A DNA stretch of 64,000 bases from CAVPDE01 sp964580575 (GCA_964580575.1 CAZOLJ010000011.1:1-64000), one strand, 5' to 3'; shown: positions 1 to 9,013, counted from the first letter of the stretch. Numbers and translations are program-made. The notes: generated from the letters alone by a model not told the origin.

Positions 1-144
1 AGGACTCCCTGAAAAGGTTGACTCCGGTAGTGAAGCCTGCTAGGAATGGCTCGTCGTATCAACTCTTTGCTTCAGTTGATGAAAAAACCATGTTCGTTTT
101 ATGGGCGCACTTCAAGAAGACCAAGTGAAAGGGGGAGACGGACT

Positions 145-1158
145 ATGAAGCACGAGGACTTTAGGGACAGAGGAGACAATCTGAACAGAAGACGATTTCT
201 GAAGGTGTCCGCAGCATTGGGCGGGGCCATGCTGATCAGCAATTCTTCCGCTCTTTTTGCGCAGGCCAAGCAGAGGATCTCCATCGCCACGGGCGGCATG
301 GGAGGGGTCTACTTTGTTATGGGAGGCGGCATCGCCAGCCTGCTCACTAAATACGCGGGCGTGGAAGCAGCGGCGGAGGTGACGGCTGCCTCTGTGGACA
401 ACTGCAAGCTCATGGGCGCGAAGAAGTCGGATCTTGGTTTTGTCATGGGCGACACGGCCTATGACGCGTTCAAAGGCCAGGGCGTTTTCAACGGCAAACC
501 CCTTCCCGTGAGAACCCTTGCTCTGCTCTATCCAGGCTACGCTCACCTTGTTGTGACTCAGGGATCGGGCATCAAAAAGGTCTCTGAATTAAAGGGCAAA
601 AGGGTGTCAACGGGCGCTCCTGGAAGCGGGACAGAGGTGATGGCCCTTCGGGTTCTGGAAGCCGGAGGGATCAATCACGAGAAGGACATCAAGAAAGACC
701 GATTGGGCGCCTCGGAATCGGCCGGCGCGCTAAAGGACGGGAAGATCGATGCCTTTTTCTTCACCGGAGGGGTCCCCACGGGTGCGATTCTGGATCTTTC
801 CGCCACTCCGGGGATGAAGATCTCCATCGTGGCGCACGATGATTTGCTTCCTGCCATGGTGGCGAAAAGCGGACCCATTTACTACAAGGCCGTAATCCCC
901 AAGAAAGTTTACAGCGCCGTCGATGAGGACGTTCCGGTTTCCGCGGTTGGGAATCTTTTGATGACTTACCAGGATCTGGACGAAACGCTCGCCTACAACA
1001 TCATGAAGATGCTTTTTGATCGCGTGCCCGAGCTGGTGGCGATTCACAAAGAAGCTCAAAGCATCAACCTGAAGGACGCGGCAAGCGAAAAGGGCGTTCC
1101 TTATCACAAAGGGGCGCAGAAGTATTTCAAGGAAAAAGGATTTGACGTTCCGGTATGA
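145..1158 (+). CDS. TAXI-family TRAP transporter solute-binding protein
   Basis: Periplasmic binding subunit of a TAXI-type TRAP transporter, which delivers a small organic acid or amino acid to the membrane permease. The ATG at 145 is preferred over the upstream in-frame ATG at 46 because a GGGGGAGA ribosome site lies just before it and because it leaves a good Tat signal peptide: RRRFLK at residues 15-20, a hydrophobic stretch, and an A-Q-A cleavage region near residue 40. The mature part opens with an I-A-T-G-G-M-G-G-V-Y motif typical of TAXI proteins. Length (337 aa) is normal for the family. The DUF1850 gene and fused TRAP permease follow with almost no gap, so the three are surely one transporter operon. 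The substrate cannot be read from the sequence; the CoA-transferase genes downstream suggest a carboxylic acid. Confidence 0.9.
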   Translation: MKHEDFRDRGDNLNRRRFLKVSAALGGAMLISNSSALFAQAKQRISIATGGMGGVYFVMGGGIASLLTKYAGVEAAAEVTAASVDNCKLMGAKKSDLGFVMGDTAYDAFKGQGVFNGKPLPVRTLALLYPGYAHLVVTQGSGIKKVSELKGKRVSTGAPGSGTEVMALRVLEAGGINHEKDIKKDRLGASESAGALKDGKIDAFFFTGGVPTGAILDLSATPGMKISIVAHDDLLPAMVAKSGPIYYKAVIPKKVYSAVDEDVPVSAVGNLLMTYQDLDETLAYNIMKMLFDRVPELVAIHKEAQSINLKDAASEKGVPYHKGAQKYFKEKGFDVPV

Positions 1159-1174
1159 CTCTAAACAGAAGGGG

Positions 1175-1633
1175 ATGCAGGGGGTGCGGTTTCTTCTGTA
1201 TTCCCTCTTGTGTTTAGGGGGCGTTTCCCTTCTTGTCTCTCTCATCCCGGTGGCTGCGCTCAGCATCGAGGAGAAGGGACTGCTCTGGAAGGTCTCCGCA
1301 GAGGACACCTTCACCCTCCGCTACATACACTCCATGTATGGGGTCGAAGTGAGGGAGCATTTCCGAATCGGCGAAGAGGATTTCACCCTCTACCACGTTG
1401 ATTCGAGCGAAGCGGCCCTGGAGTATTTCGGTATCGAACACTCGGGCGCGAACAATGTCCACAGAACCCTGCAAGCTTTCACGATACCCGGGGGAAGCGT
1501 GGGCCATCATGAACTCCTGCTGAACGCTTGTCGAATTCAACTCCACACGCTGCGTGGAGAGAGGGACCCTATCACGGTCAGACTGGTGAGGATGAGCCTC
1601 TTCATGTACCTGATGCGCACCCTTCGGAGGTAG
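1175..1633 (+). CDS. DUF1850 protein of TAXI-TRAP operon
   Basis: Small protein of about 152 aa with one N-terminal hydrophobic segment (roughly residues 5-25) and a DUF1850-like core that includes the F-T-L-R-Y-I-H-S-M-Y stretch. DUF1850 genes are commonly found between the TAXI binding protein and the fused permease, as here, but their role is not known; an accessory role in the transporter is inferred from position alone. The reading frame is open from 1142 (TTG), but that would overlap the end of the TAXI gene, so the ATG at 1175 after AGAAGGGG is preferred; a GTG at 1184 is also possible. The stop lies two bases before the permease start. Confidence 0.75.
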   Translation: MQGVRFLLYSLLCLGGVSLLVSLIPVAALSIEEKGLLWKVSAEDTFTLRYIHSMYGVEVREHFRIGEEDFTLYHVDSSEAALEYFGIEHSGANNVHRTLQAFTIPGGSVGHHELLLNACRIQLHTLRGERDPITVRLVRMSLFMYLMRTLRR

Positions 1634-1635
1634 GC

Positions 1636-3582
1636 ATGGGATCAGAGCAGCAGCTCACAGAGGAAAAGAAGCAGATCATCGAACAACTCATCGAGGAAGA
1701 AGAGGGGATCAGCAGAAAGGTCAAGGGATTCTGGCAGGTTCTCATCACGGCTCTCGCCGTGGCCATGTCCCTTTTCGCCATCTACTCGACCGTATTTCCG
1801 GTCACCACACAGATCCTGCGCGGCGTCCATGTGGCGTTCATGCTGGTGCTCTCTTTTCTCTATTTTCCTATCTCAAGAAAATACAAGAACAAGATCAGCC
1901 CCATCGACATTTTCCTTTCCCTGGCGGCGCTTGCGCCCATTGTGTACATGCTGACGGATTTCGAGGAATTCATCTACCGGGCCGTCACGCCCGAGCTCTG
2001 GGACATGATCCTGGGGGTCGCTTTTCTCGCTCTGATCATGGAGGCCACGCGGCGCACCTCCGGGTGGATCATGCCGATCACTTGTATTCTGTTTCTGATC
2101 TACGCGTACGTGGGACCCTGGCTCCCTTCTCCGTGGACCCACCGCGGGTATGATCTGGAAAGAATCATCGGCCACATGTACATGACTCTGGAAGGCATTT
2201 TCGGAGTCCCCATTGATGTGAGTTCCACGATCATCATCATGTTCTGCATTTTCGGAGCCTTCCTGCAGGTCTCCGGTGCGGGCAAATTCTTTGTGGACTT
2301 CGCCTTTACGGCCATGGGGAACAAGCCCACGGCCGCAGGCCGTGCCGTGGTGATCACTTCGTATTTCATGGCCATGGTCTCGGGCTCGGGCGTTGCGAAC
2401 ACGGTGGCCATCGGGTCGGTGGCCTATCCCATGCTGTCGAAGTCAGGATACGACAAATTAAACGCCGGAGGGTTTCTCGCCGCAGGAGGAATGGGCGCCA
2501 TCACCACGCCGCCGGTCATGGGCGCCGCAGCCTTCCTGATCGCGGAGTTCCTGCGGATCAGCTACCTGGATGTGATCCTGCTCGCCACGGTGCCTGCAGC
2601 GCTCTACTACTGGGGGCTTTTGCTCATGGTGGAGTTCGATGCCAGGAAATTCGGGTTGCGCACTGTGCAGATTGAAAGATCCTACACGCTGAAACAACTC
2701 GTCAGGATGTACGGCTTTCATTTCCTTCCTCTCGTTGCCATTGTGGTTTGCCTGGTCAGGGGCTTTACCCCGCAAATGGCCGTGTTCATCGCCGTGGGGA
2801 TCTGCCTTGTTGTTTCCATGATCCGGAAGGACACCCGGTTCACGGTGCCGAGAGTGATCGAAGCGCTCAAACAGGGGTCGGTTTCCGTTCTCAATGTGGC
2901 CGCCATCTGCGCATCCGCAGGGATCATCGTCGGGATTGTGAGCCTCACAGGTCTCGGGCTCAAGCTGTCTTCCATCATCATTCAGTATGCAGGGAACAGC
3001 CTGGTTCTCACGGCGGTGTTCACCGGAATCCTTCTCTGGATTATCGGCCTTGCAGTGCCCATCACCGCCACCTACATCATCGCTGCGGTCATTGCGGCGC
3101 CGGCTCTGACCAAGCTGGGCGTGCCGGACTACGCCGCGCACATGTTCATTTTCTACTACGCCCTGCTCTCCGAGGTTTCTCCACCCACCGCCCTTTCCCC
3201 TTTTGCCGCGGCAGCGATCACCGGCGGAGACCCCTTCAAGACCACCCTGATGGCGTGGAAGTATGCGATTACCGCTTTTCTCATTCCCTTCACCTTCACC
3301 ATCCTTCCTGCGGGTCGGGCTCTTTTGCTCCACTTTGAGGGCATCGGAATGGCGGAAGGCGTGTGGACGGTGCTCATGGCGTTCCTGGGCATCGGGTTCC
3401 TGGCCTCCGGGTGTTCCGGGTGGTTCCTCACCCGTTCGACTGTGCTGGAAAGGACCCTCTCTGTGATCGGCGCCCTCAGTTTCATTTACCCTTCGCGATA
3501 CGCTGATATCGTGGGGTTCGGCTCCCTTTTCCTTGTCCTGTTTTTGCAAAAGATGAGAAAAAGGGGAGAGGGGAGGGTGTAG
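1636..3582 (+). CDS. TRAP transporter fused permease (DctQM type)
   Basis: Integral membrane permease of 648 aa in which the small 4-TM (DctQ-like) and large 12-TM (DctM-like) subunits are fused, as usual for TAXI systems. Many hydrophobic helices are visible, with the conserved Gly/Ala-rich stretches of DctM such as S-G-S-G-V-A-N-T-V-A-I-G and T-P-P-V-M-G-A-A-A-F near the middle. It imports the ligand held by the TAXI protein using an ion gradient. ATG 1636 is chosen because GGAGG sits five bases upstream; the frame stays open further upstream into the DUF1850 gene, but that part is not membrane-like. The N-terminal 35 residues are charged and probably cytoplasmic. Confidence 0.92.
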   Translation: MGSEQQLTEEKKQIIEQLIEEEEGISRKVKGFWQVLITALAVAMSLFAIYSTVFPVTTQILRGVHVAFMLVLSFLYFPISRKYKNKISPIDIFLSLAALAPIVYMLTDFEEFIYRAVTPELWDMILGVAFLALIMEATRRTSGWIMPITCILFLIYAYVGPWLPSPWTHRGYDLERIIGHMYMTLEGIFGVPIDVSSTIIIMFCIFGAFLQVSGAGKFFVDFAFTAMGNKPTAAGRAVVITSYFMAMVSGSGVANTVAIGSVAYPMLSKSGYDKLNAGGFLAAGGMGAITTPPVMGAAAFLIAEFLRISYLDVILLATVPAALYYWGLLLMVEFDARKFGLRTVQIERSYTLKQLVRMYGFHFLPLVAIVVCLVRGFTPQMAVFIAVGICLVVSMIRKDTRFTVPRVIEALKQGSVSVLNVAAICASAGIIVGIVSLTGLGLKLSSIIIQYAGNSLVLTAVFTGILLWIIGLAVPITATYIIAAVIAAPALTKLGVPDYAAHMFIFYYALLSEVSPPTALSPFAAAAITGGDPFKTTLMAWKYAITAFLIPFTFTILPAGRALLLHFEGIGMAEGVWTVLMAFLGIGFLASGCSGWFLTRSTVLERTLSVIGALSFIYPSRYADIVGFGSLFLVLFLQKMRKRGEGRV

Positions 3583-3615
3583 AGCGCGGGAGTCAACAAA
3601 AGGAGTGTTTTGGTT

Positions 3616-4593
3616 ATGAACAAATATCCGGAGATTGCCGAGAAGCTCATGAGCCTTCAAGAGGCGGTCGGCCGCTTTGTCACGAACGGCTGCCAGCTCT
3701 CTATCGGCGGGTTCACCGTGACCAGGAACCCCATGGCTGCGGTCTACGAGATCGTGCGGCAGCGAATCAGGGATATTCATCTGGTGTGTCACTCCAACGG
3801 CCAGGGCCTGGATGTGCTGATCGGCGCAGGGTGCGTGAGACGCGTGGAGATCGCTTACGGCGGAAACGGTCGGTACGCGCCCACGTGCTTCCGGTTCAGA
3901 AAGGCGGTGGAGCAAGGCCGGATCGAGTTTGAAGACTACTCCAACTACCAGATGAGCCTTCGATTTCTTGCAGGGTCCCTGAGCATCCCCTTTATCGCCA
4001 CGAAATCCGGCCTGGGTTCGGATCTTCTCCGGGTCCAGGGGTTTTCGGAGGACATTAGAAGACAGAATAGGGTGGCAAGAAAGAAATTCGAGGTCATCCA
4101 GAATCCTTTTGCGGAGGAAGAGGATCAGGTGGTGCTTCTGCCCGCTCTCACGCCGGATGTGGCGATCATCCACGCCCAGTACGTTGGAGAAGACGGCACC
4201 GTGAGAGTCAAAGGGCTGACCTTTGCGGATGTGGAACAGGCCAAGTCGGCCGATGTGGTGATCGTCACCTGTGAGGAAATCGTTCCTCGTTCCTTCATCC
4301 GCCTCGACCCTGACCAGAACACCTTGCCGCCTTTTTTCGTGAACGCCGTTGTGAAGGTGCCTTACGGAGCTCACCCGACGGCATGCTTCGGGTTTTACGA
4401 TTATGACCCCAAGCACCTCAATCTTTACAAAAAGATGGCCAAGGACGACGGGTCTTTCAAACAGTATCTTGAGGAATGGGTGTACGGCGCCCCCACCCAC
4501 GAGAAATACCTGGAGCGCGTCGGGGTGGCCGCTCTTCTGAGCATCAAAGCGAATCCCGTTGTGGGATATGCGCAGGGCCTGGACCGGAAGTGA
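3616..4593 (+). CDS. CoA-transferase subunit A (glutaconate CoA-transferase type)
   Basis: Alpha subunit of a class I CoA-transferase related to glutaconate CoA-transferase GctA. It has the N-terminal glycine-rich CoA loop (S-I-G-G-F-T-V-T-R-N-P) and the H-S-N-G-Q-G-L-D block seen in this family. 325 aa is the usual size. The start at 3616 follows AAAAGGAGTG. The beta subunit begins 15 bases after the stop. With the TRAP transporter upstream, the likely job is to activate an imported carboxylic acid to its CoA thioester using acetyl-CoA or another acyl-CoA. The actual acid is not evident; annotation as glutaconate-specific would go beyond the data. Confidence 0.88.
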   Translation: MNKYPEIAEKLMSLQEAVGRFVTNGCQLSIGGFTVTRNPMAAVYEIVRQRIRDIHLVCHSNGQGLDVLIGAGCVRRVEIAYGGNGRYAPTCFRFRKAVEQGRIEFEDYSNYQMSLRFLAGSLSIPFIATKSGLGSDLLRVQGFSEDIRRQNRVARKKFEVIQNPFAEEEDQVVLLPALTPDVAIIHAQYVGEDGTVRVKGLTFADVEQAKSADVVIVTCEEIVPRSFIRLDPDQNTLPPFFVNAVVKVPYGAHPTACFGFYDYDPKHLNLYKKMAKDDGSFKQYLEEWVYGAPTHEKYLERVGVAALLSIKANPVVGYAQGLDRK

Positions 4594-4608
4594 ACAAGGA
4601 GATCCCTT

Positions 4609-5367
4609 ATGCTGACGTACTCTGCCAATGAGATGATGGCGCTGGCTGCAGGGCGGCTCATCAAAAACGGAGATATCGTGTTTGCCGGGACAGGTGTGTC
4701 CATGCTCGCGGCAACCGCTGCAAAGCGCATCTACGCGCCCAAGGCTGTTGTGTTCTTCGAAACAGGGGGCGTGGACCCGATCCTCGAAGAAATCCCCATG
4801 GCCGTTGCGGACCTGAGGGTCATGTACGGCACCTGCCTGAATTCCGGTCTCATCGAAGCCTTCTCCATCGTTGGACACCGAAAGCTTTACACCGTCGCCT
4901 TTCTGGGAGCAGCGCAGATCGACCGATACGGGAACCTCAACACCACGTCCCTCGGAGACTACCACAGGCCGAAAACCCGCTTCTCGGGGAGCGGCGGCGC
5001 TTGCGACGTGGCCTCTTTTGCCTCAGGGGTGATCACCTTCATGCTGCATGAAAAGAGACGTTTCGTGGAGCATTTGGATTACCTCACCAGTGTGGGATGG
5101 TACCACGGGGGGGATTCACGCAAAAAACTCGGATTGAGAAGGGGAGGGGCCATGGCCGTGGTGACCAATCTCGGGGTGATGAAATACCATGAAAGCACCA
5201 GGGAGATGCTCCTGGCCCAATACTATCCGGGCATCCCTGTCGACAAGATCATCGAGAACACCGGGTTCCCCATAGACGTCTCCGGCGCGGCAGAGGCGAC
5301 GGCCCCCACTGTAGAGGAACTGAGAATTCTGAGAGAAGAGGTCGATCCCCAGAAGCTGATCCTCTGA
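4609..5367 (+). CDS. CoA-transferase subunit B (glutaconate CoA-transferase type)
   Basis: Beta subunit partner of the gene just upstream, 252 aa, with AAGGAG eight bases before the ATG. From memory of Acidaminococcus GctB the match runs nearly end to end: N-G-D-I-V-F-A-G-T-G, the F-F-E-T-G-G segment, A-Q-I-D-R-Y-G-N-L-N, S-G-G-A, H-E-K-R-R-F and the C-terminal E-N-T-G-F. Glu51 in F-F-E-T-G aligns with the glutamate that forms the acyl-CoA anhydride in GctB (Glu54), so the subunit should be catalytically competent. No transcription terminator is obvious after the stop; a large inverted repeat of another kind follows at about 5452-5583. Confidence 0.9.
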   Translation: MLTYSANEMMALAAGRLIKNGDIVFAGTGVSMLAATAAKRIYAPKAVVFFETGGVDPILEEIPMAVADLRVMYGTCLNSGLIEAFSIVGHRKLYTVAFLGAAQIDRYGNLNTTSLGDYHRPKTRFSGSGGACDVASFASGVITFMLHEKRRFVEHLDYLTSVGWYHGGDSRKKLGLRRGGAMAVVTNLGVMKYHESTREMLLAQYYPGIPVDKIIENTGFPIDVSGAAEATAPTVEELRILREEVDPQKLIL

Positions 5368-5451
5368 TGGCCATTACCAAGTTGGGACTTTCGCTGGAAT
5401 TGACCTTGGTGCTTGGAGATGTTTGCCGAAAAGCGGCCATCAAATTCGAAG

Positions 5452-5583
5452 CACGAAATCCGAGATTCGAAACAATACCCAATGACCAAAATTCAATGAC
5501 CCAAACCATGAGTTTCTAATTCATGGGGATGAATTTGTTTTGGTCATTGGAACATTAGAATTTTGGGTTTGTTTCGGATTTAT
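5452..5583. repeat. Imperfect inverted repeat between convergent genes
   Basis: AT-rich palindrome of about 130 bp in the spacer between the CoA-transferase and the flavoprotein gene. The left arm (about 5454-5503) contains GAAATCCGAGATTCGAAAC and ACCCAATGACCAAAATTC; the right arm (about 5536-5582) contains TTGGTCATTGG, GAATTTTGGGTTTG and TTTCGGATTT, which pair with the left arm with indels. The centre holds a short CATGA/TTCATG pairing. Base composition differs sharply from the genes around it. The look is that of a dispersed intergenic repeat rather than a simple terminator; no reading frame is associated. Confidence 0.7.
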
Positions 5584-5647
5584 CGGGTCAGACCTTGCGC
5601 TGTCTCCGGTGTGGCGTTTGGCTTTTCGCTCCCTACTCACGGTTGCT

Positions 5648-7027
5648 TTAGTCGTCCAGACCCATTTTCCCCGGGTTCAGAATGTTCTGGGGATCGATAA
5701 GCTTCTTGAGGGAACGCATCAGCCCCATGGCTGCCCGGTCGTGTTCGAGGGCCATGAAGGGCGCTTTGGCAATGCCCACACCGTGCTCCCCTGTCAGGGT
5801 CCCGCCCAGGCTGCACGAAAGCTTGAAGATTTCCTCCGCAACGTCTCTCACTTTTCGACGCTGGTCGGGATCGGCTCGATCGTACATGATCCTGGGGTGG
5901 ATGTTGCCGTCACCGGCGTGGCCGAAGATCACGAAAGGAAGGCCGTGCTTCTCCACAATGGCTGAAATCCCCGACAGGAGATCCGGGAGCCTGGAGATGG
6001 GGATGGCCACGTCCTCCGAAATGTTGTTGGTGCGAAGCTTTGCAGCAGCGCTGCCCACGGATTTGCGGAGCTTCCAGAGTCTCTCCGCATCGGCTGCAGA
6101 GGCGGCTTCCTGAGTGTCTGTGACGTGGTTTTTGCGGAAAACCTCAAGGATCCGGGCCAGCTGAAAGTCGGTCTCTTCCCGGGTGTATCCGTCCGTCTCC
6201 GTGAGGATCACGGCGGCGGCATCGGGAAGGGGAAAGCTCGCGATCTCGCGGAGAACGCGTATGGAGTTGGCGTCCATGATTTCGAGGACGCTGGGAATGA
6301 TGCCGGAGTGCATGATATCGCTCACAGCCTGGCCAGCGTCTCGAAGGCTTGAAAACATTCCGAGAGCGGTCTTGTGGCTGAGCGGTTTGGGGCTGATCTT
6401 CAGGATGATCTCGGTGATGATCCCCAATGTTCCTTCAGATCCCACGAAAAGGCGGGTCAAGTCATATCCGGAGGAGGACTTCATGCAAGCGGTGCCTGTG
6501 TGCATGAGCTGCCCGTCGGGCAGCACCACCTCCAGACCCAGCACATAATCCCGGGTGACGCCGTACTTTGCCCCGCGAATCCCGCCTGCGTTAGTGGCCA
6601 CGTTTCCCCCCAGGGTGCATGCTTTGCCGCTGGCGGGGTCAGGAGGAAAAAAGAAACCGTAAGGGACAAGGGCCTTTTCCAGATCGGCGTAGACCACCCC
6701 CGGCTGCACCACCACGGAGCGGTCCGCGATCCGAATGGCGATGATTTTGTTCATCCGGCACAGATCGAGTACCAGCCCTCCGCGGATGGGCACGGCGCCG
6801 CCTGCGAGGCCGGTTCCCGCGCCTCTGGGAATGACCGGAAGCCGGCACTCATGGGCAAGAAGCATGATCCTGGAAATCTGCTCGACACGGAGCGGCCACA
6901 CAGCCGCCTCGGGTCGATGGTCATGGTCCGAGGCGTCATAAGAATAAGAAACCAGGTCAATGAGCTGATCGCTGAAGTGATCCAAGCCCACGATTTCTTT
7001 AAGGGCTGATTTAATCCTCTCTTCCAT
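5648..7027 (-). CDS. FAD-linked oxidase, GlcD / D-2-hydroxyacid dehydrogenase family
   Basis: Flavoprotein of 459 aa in the glycolate oxidase subunit GlcD / D-lactate dehydrogenase family. The PCMH FAD-binding domain is in the N-terminal half (P-R-G-A-G-T-G-L-A-G-G near residues 75-90, then G-G-N-V-A-T-N-A-G-G-I-R-G), and the FAD-oxidase C domain ends with the family motif G-E-H-G-V-G near residue 425. It probably oxidises a 2-hydroxy acid to the 2-keto acid. ATG 7027 is preferred to the GTG at 7045 because GGGGGAGACCGAAAGG precedes it. It points toward the CoA-transferase genes, so it is not co-transcribed with them; a shared carboxylate pathway is only suggested by proximity. No GlcF-like Fe-S partner is adjacent. 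Confidence 0.88.
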   Translation of the reverse strand: MEERIKSALKEIVGLDHFSDQLIDLVSYSYDASDHDHRPEAAVWPLRVEQISRIMLLAHECRLPVIPRGAGTGLAGGAVPIRGGLVLDLCRMNKIIAIRIADRSVVVQPGVVYADLEKALVPYGFFFPPDPASGKACTLGGNVATNAGGIRGAKYGVTRDYVLGLEVVLPDGQLMHTGTACMKSSSGYDLTRLFVGSEGTLGIITEIILKISPKPLSHKTALGMFSSLRDAGQAVSDIMHSGIIPSVLEIMDANSIRVLREIASFPLPDAAAVILTETDGYTREETDFQLARILEVFRKNHVTDTQEAASAADAERLWKLRKSVGSAAAKLRTNNISEDVAIPISRLPDLLSGISAIVEKHGLPFVIFGHAGDGNIHPRIMYDRADPDQRRKVRDVAEEIFKLSCSLGGTLTGEHGVGIAKAPFMALEHDRAAMGLMRSLKKLIDPQNILNPGKMGLDD

Positions 7028-7267
7028 CCTTTCGGTCTCCCCCACCGGGCAAAGTCAGCAGAGCGTAAGGCTCTACGTGAGCCCTATCCTGCCGACGTCT
7101 GCCTCTTGGTGTAGGCCCCGGCGGTCTGTTCCGCCAGGGTTTCGGCTATCATATCCCAATGCAGGCTTTGGCCGCAACCAAAGACTGCGCCTATGCCCAA
7201 GGCGGCGAACGGGCCCCTTGCTCGTGAATAAAGGTAAAGTAACCCCGAATTCCCTGCCTGAATAAAT

Positions 7268-7298
7268 AGTTGCGTAGCAACTGATTTCGTGCTAAAAA
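7268..7298 (+). promoter_or_regulatory. Possible promoter with overlapping palindrome, S1-like gene
   Basis: A TTGCGT hexamer (7270-7275) is followed after 17 bases by TAAAAA (7293-7298), about 25 bases before the coding region. A perfect six-base-arm palindrome, AGTTGC-gta-GCAACT (7268-7282), overlaps the -35 element and could be a protein-binding site. Both calls rest on sequence match only; the -10 is a weak match. Confidence 0.35.
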
Positions 7299-7323
7299 AT
7301 CTAGTTTCCATATTTTCAAAAGG

Positions 7324-8793
7324 ATGATTTTGGGGGTCATGATGATGTCTGAAGAGAAGTCGGAGAACGAAGAAAAACCAGTAGAAAGTTTTGCGGAACT
7401 CTTTGAGAGCTACAATGGTCACAGGACCGAACGGGTTCAGCTCGGCGAGAGAATCCGAGGCAAGATCATTTCCGTCGGCAAAGACGCGGTTTATGTGGAC
7501 ACGGGGACCAAGATCGACGGGGTGGTGGAGAAGAACGAACTCGCAGATGAAAACGGAAACGTGCCTTATAAAGAGGGAGACGAGATAGAGCTCTATGTCG
7601 CCTCCTATGACGGCAACGAGATCCGGCTCTCAAAAGCCGTGTCCGGCGCAGGAACTATGAACATGCTGAGGGACGCCTTTGAGAACTCCATCCCCATGGA
7701 AGGCAGGGTGAAGGGCCAGATCAAGGGAGGGTATCAGGTGGAGATTGCGGAACGGAGGGCCTTCTGCCCTGCCAGTCAAATCGACCTGAAGCCTTCCGAG
7801 AGCCCGGATCAGCATGTGGGAAAACCTTACCTTTTCCTGATCACTCAGTTTGAAGAGGGCGGCAAGAACATTGTCGTGTCCAGACGCGAGCTTCTCAAGC
7901 GGGAACAGCAGAAAGCGATCGCCGGTTTCATGGAGGGCTTGATCGTCGGAGCGGAGCTGGATGGGCGGGTGACGAGAGTCATGCCTTACGGGGTTTTCGT
8001 GGAGATTTTCCCGGGCGTGGAAGGCTTGGTCCATGTTTCGGAGGTGAGTTGGTCGAGGGTGGAAAAACCGGGGGAAGTCCTTCACACCGGTGACCCGTTG
8101 CGAGTGAAGGTCCTGAGCATAGAGAAGGGGCAAGGACGCAATGCCCTCAAGATCTCTCTTTCGGTGAAACAGATGACCGGAGATCCTTGGAAGCAAATGG
8201 AGGGGAGATATCAGATCGGTGAAAAGGTGAAGGGCAAGGTTGTGCGGTGTGCGGCCTTCGGGGCCTTCGTGGAGATCGCGGAAGGGATTGAAGGCCTGGT
8301 TCACGTGAGCGAGATGAGCTACACGAAGCGGGTTCTCAAACCCGAAGAGGTCGTCCAGATCGGGGACAGCATCGCGGTGGTCGTGAAGGAGATCGACATC
8401 CCGAGAAGAAGAATCTCTCTGAGCCTCAAGGATGCGGAGGGAGACCCATGGTTGGAGGTGCCTGAAAAATACCGGGTCGGTCTGTCCGTCAACGGCACGA
8501 TCGAGAGAAAGGAGAAATTCGGATACTTCATCTCTCTCGAACCCGGCGTGACAGGGTTGCTTCCGATCTCGAAAATCAAAAACTCCCTCAAACCCGGCCA
8601 GATCGAGAAGCTGAAGGCGGGAGACACCCTAGCCGTGTTGATCGAGGAGCTCCATCCGAGCGAACGAAAAATCACGCTGGGTCCTGGGGATTCCAAGGAC
8701 GAAGAAGGATGGAAGGAATTCGCCGGAGGCGATCAAAAGAAAACAAGTTTCTTCGGCGAAAAGCTGCAGCAGGCGCTTCAGAAGAAGTTATAG
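7324..8793 (+). CDS. S1 RNA-binding domain protein (ribosomal protein S1-like)
   Basis: 489-aa protein built of five consecutive S1 (OB-fold) RNA-binding domains: roughly residues 37-105, 115-190, 205-285, 295-370 and 385-460. Domains 3 and 4 carry the best S1 signatures (Y-G-V-F-V-E-I...E-G-L-V-H-V-S-E and F-G-A-F-V-E-I...G-L-V-H-V-S-E). Standard Gram-negative S1 has six domains in about 555-575 aa, so this is a shorter version; it may be a paralog or the main S1 of this organism. The exact start is uncertain: ATG at 7324, 7339, 7342 and 7345 are in frame and none has an ideal ribosome site. It ends before a good terminator. Confidence 0.85.
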   Translation: MILGVMMMSEEKSENEEKPVESFAELFESYNGHRTERVQLGERIRGKIISVGKDAVYVDTGTKIDGVVEKNELADENGNVPYKEGDEIELYVASYDGNEIRLSKAVSGAGTMNMLRDAFENSIPMEGRVKGQIKGGYQVEIAERRAFCPASQIDLKPSESPDQHVGKPYLFLITQFEEGGKNIVVSRRELLKREQQKAIAGFMEGLIVGAELDGRVTRVMPYGVFVEIFPGVEGLVHVSEVSWSRVEKPGEVLHTGDPLRVKVLSIEKGQGRNALKISLSVKQMTGDPWKQMEGRYQIGEKVKGKVVRCAAFGAFVEIAEGIEGLVHVSEMSYTKRVLKPEEVVQIGDSIAVVVKEIDIPRRRISLSLKDAEGDPWLEVPEKYRVGLSVNGTIERKEKFGYFISLEPGVTGLLPISKIKNSLKPGQIEKLKAGDTLAVLIEELHPSERKITLGPGDSKDEEGWKEFAGGDQKKTSFFGEKLQQALQKKL

Positions 8794-8836
8794 ATAGAGC
8801 ATGACCCTGAAGTTGGCCTAACTGACCCCATCTCGC

Positions 8837-8886
8837 GAGGCGCACGGTGTTTTTGAGTCTCAAGTTCTGCACCATGCGCCTCTTTT
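8837..8886 (+). terminator. Rho-independent terminator after the S1-like gene
   Basis: Stem GAGGCGCA-c-GGTG (8837-8849) pairs with CACC-a-TGCGCCTC (8870-8882) around a 20-base loop and is followed directly by TTTT. It lies 44 bases after the S1-like stop and separates it from trpS. Confidence 0.7.
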
Positions 8887-9013
8887 GAGAATGCGCTGCT
8901 GCATTCCGGGACGCCTTCCCTGTCCGTGAGCTGAGCAGCAGTCTGCCAGGATCCAACACCCGAAATTCATCGATTGGATTAGACAAAACCAAGAGGTAAA
9001 GGAGCACTTAAGC

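Noticed and set aside
1..144. Longer TAXI protein starting at 46
   Set aside because: The extra 33 residues are not signal-like, while ATG 145 has a strong ribosome site and gives a standard Tat signal peptide.
2458..4965. 835-codon open frame on the minus strand across the TRAP permease and CoA-transferase genes
   Set aside because: It is antisense to genes with clear families and ribosome sites; its translation is low in structure and rich in His/Arg/Gly as expected from a codon-bias shadow.
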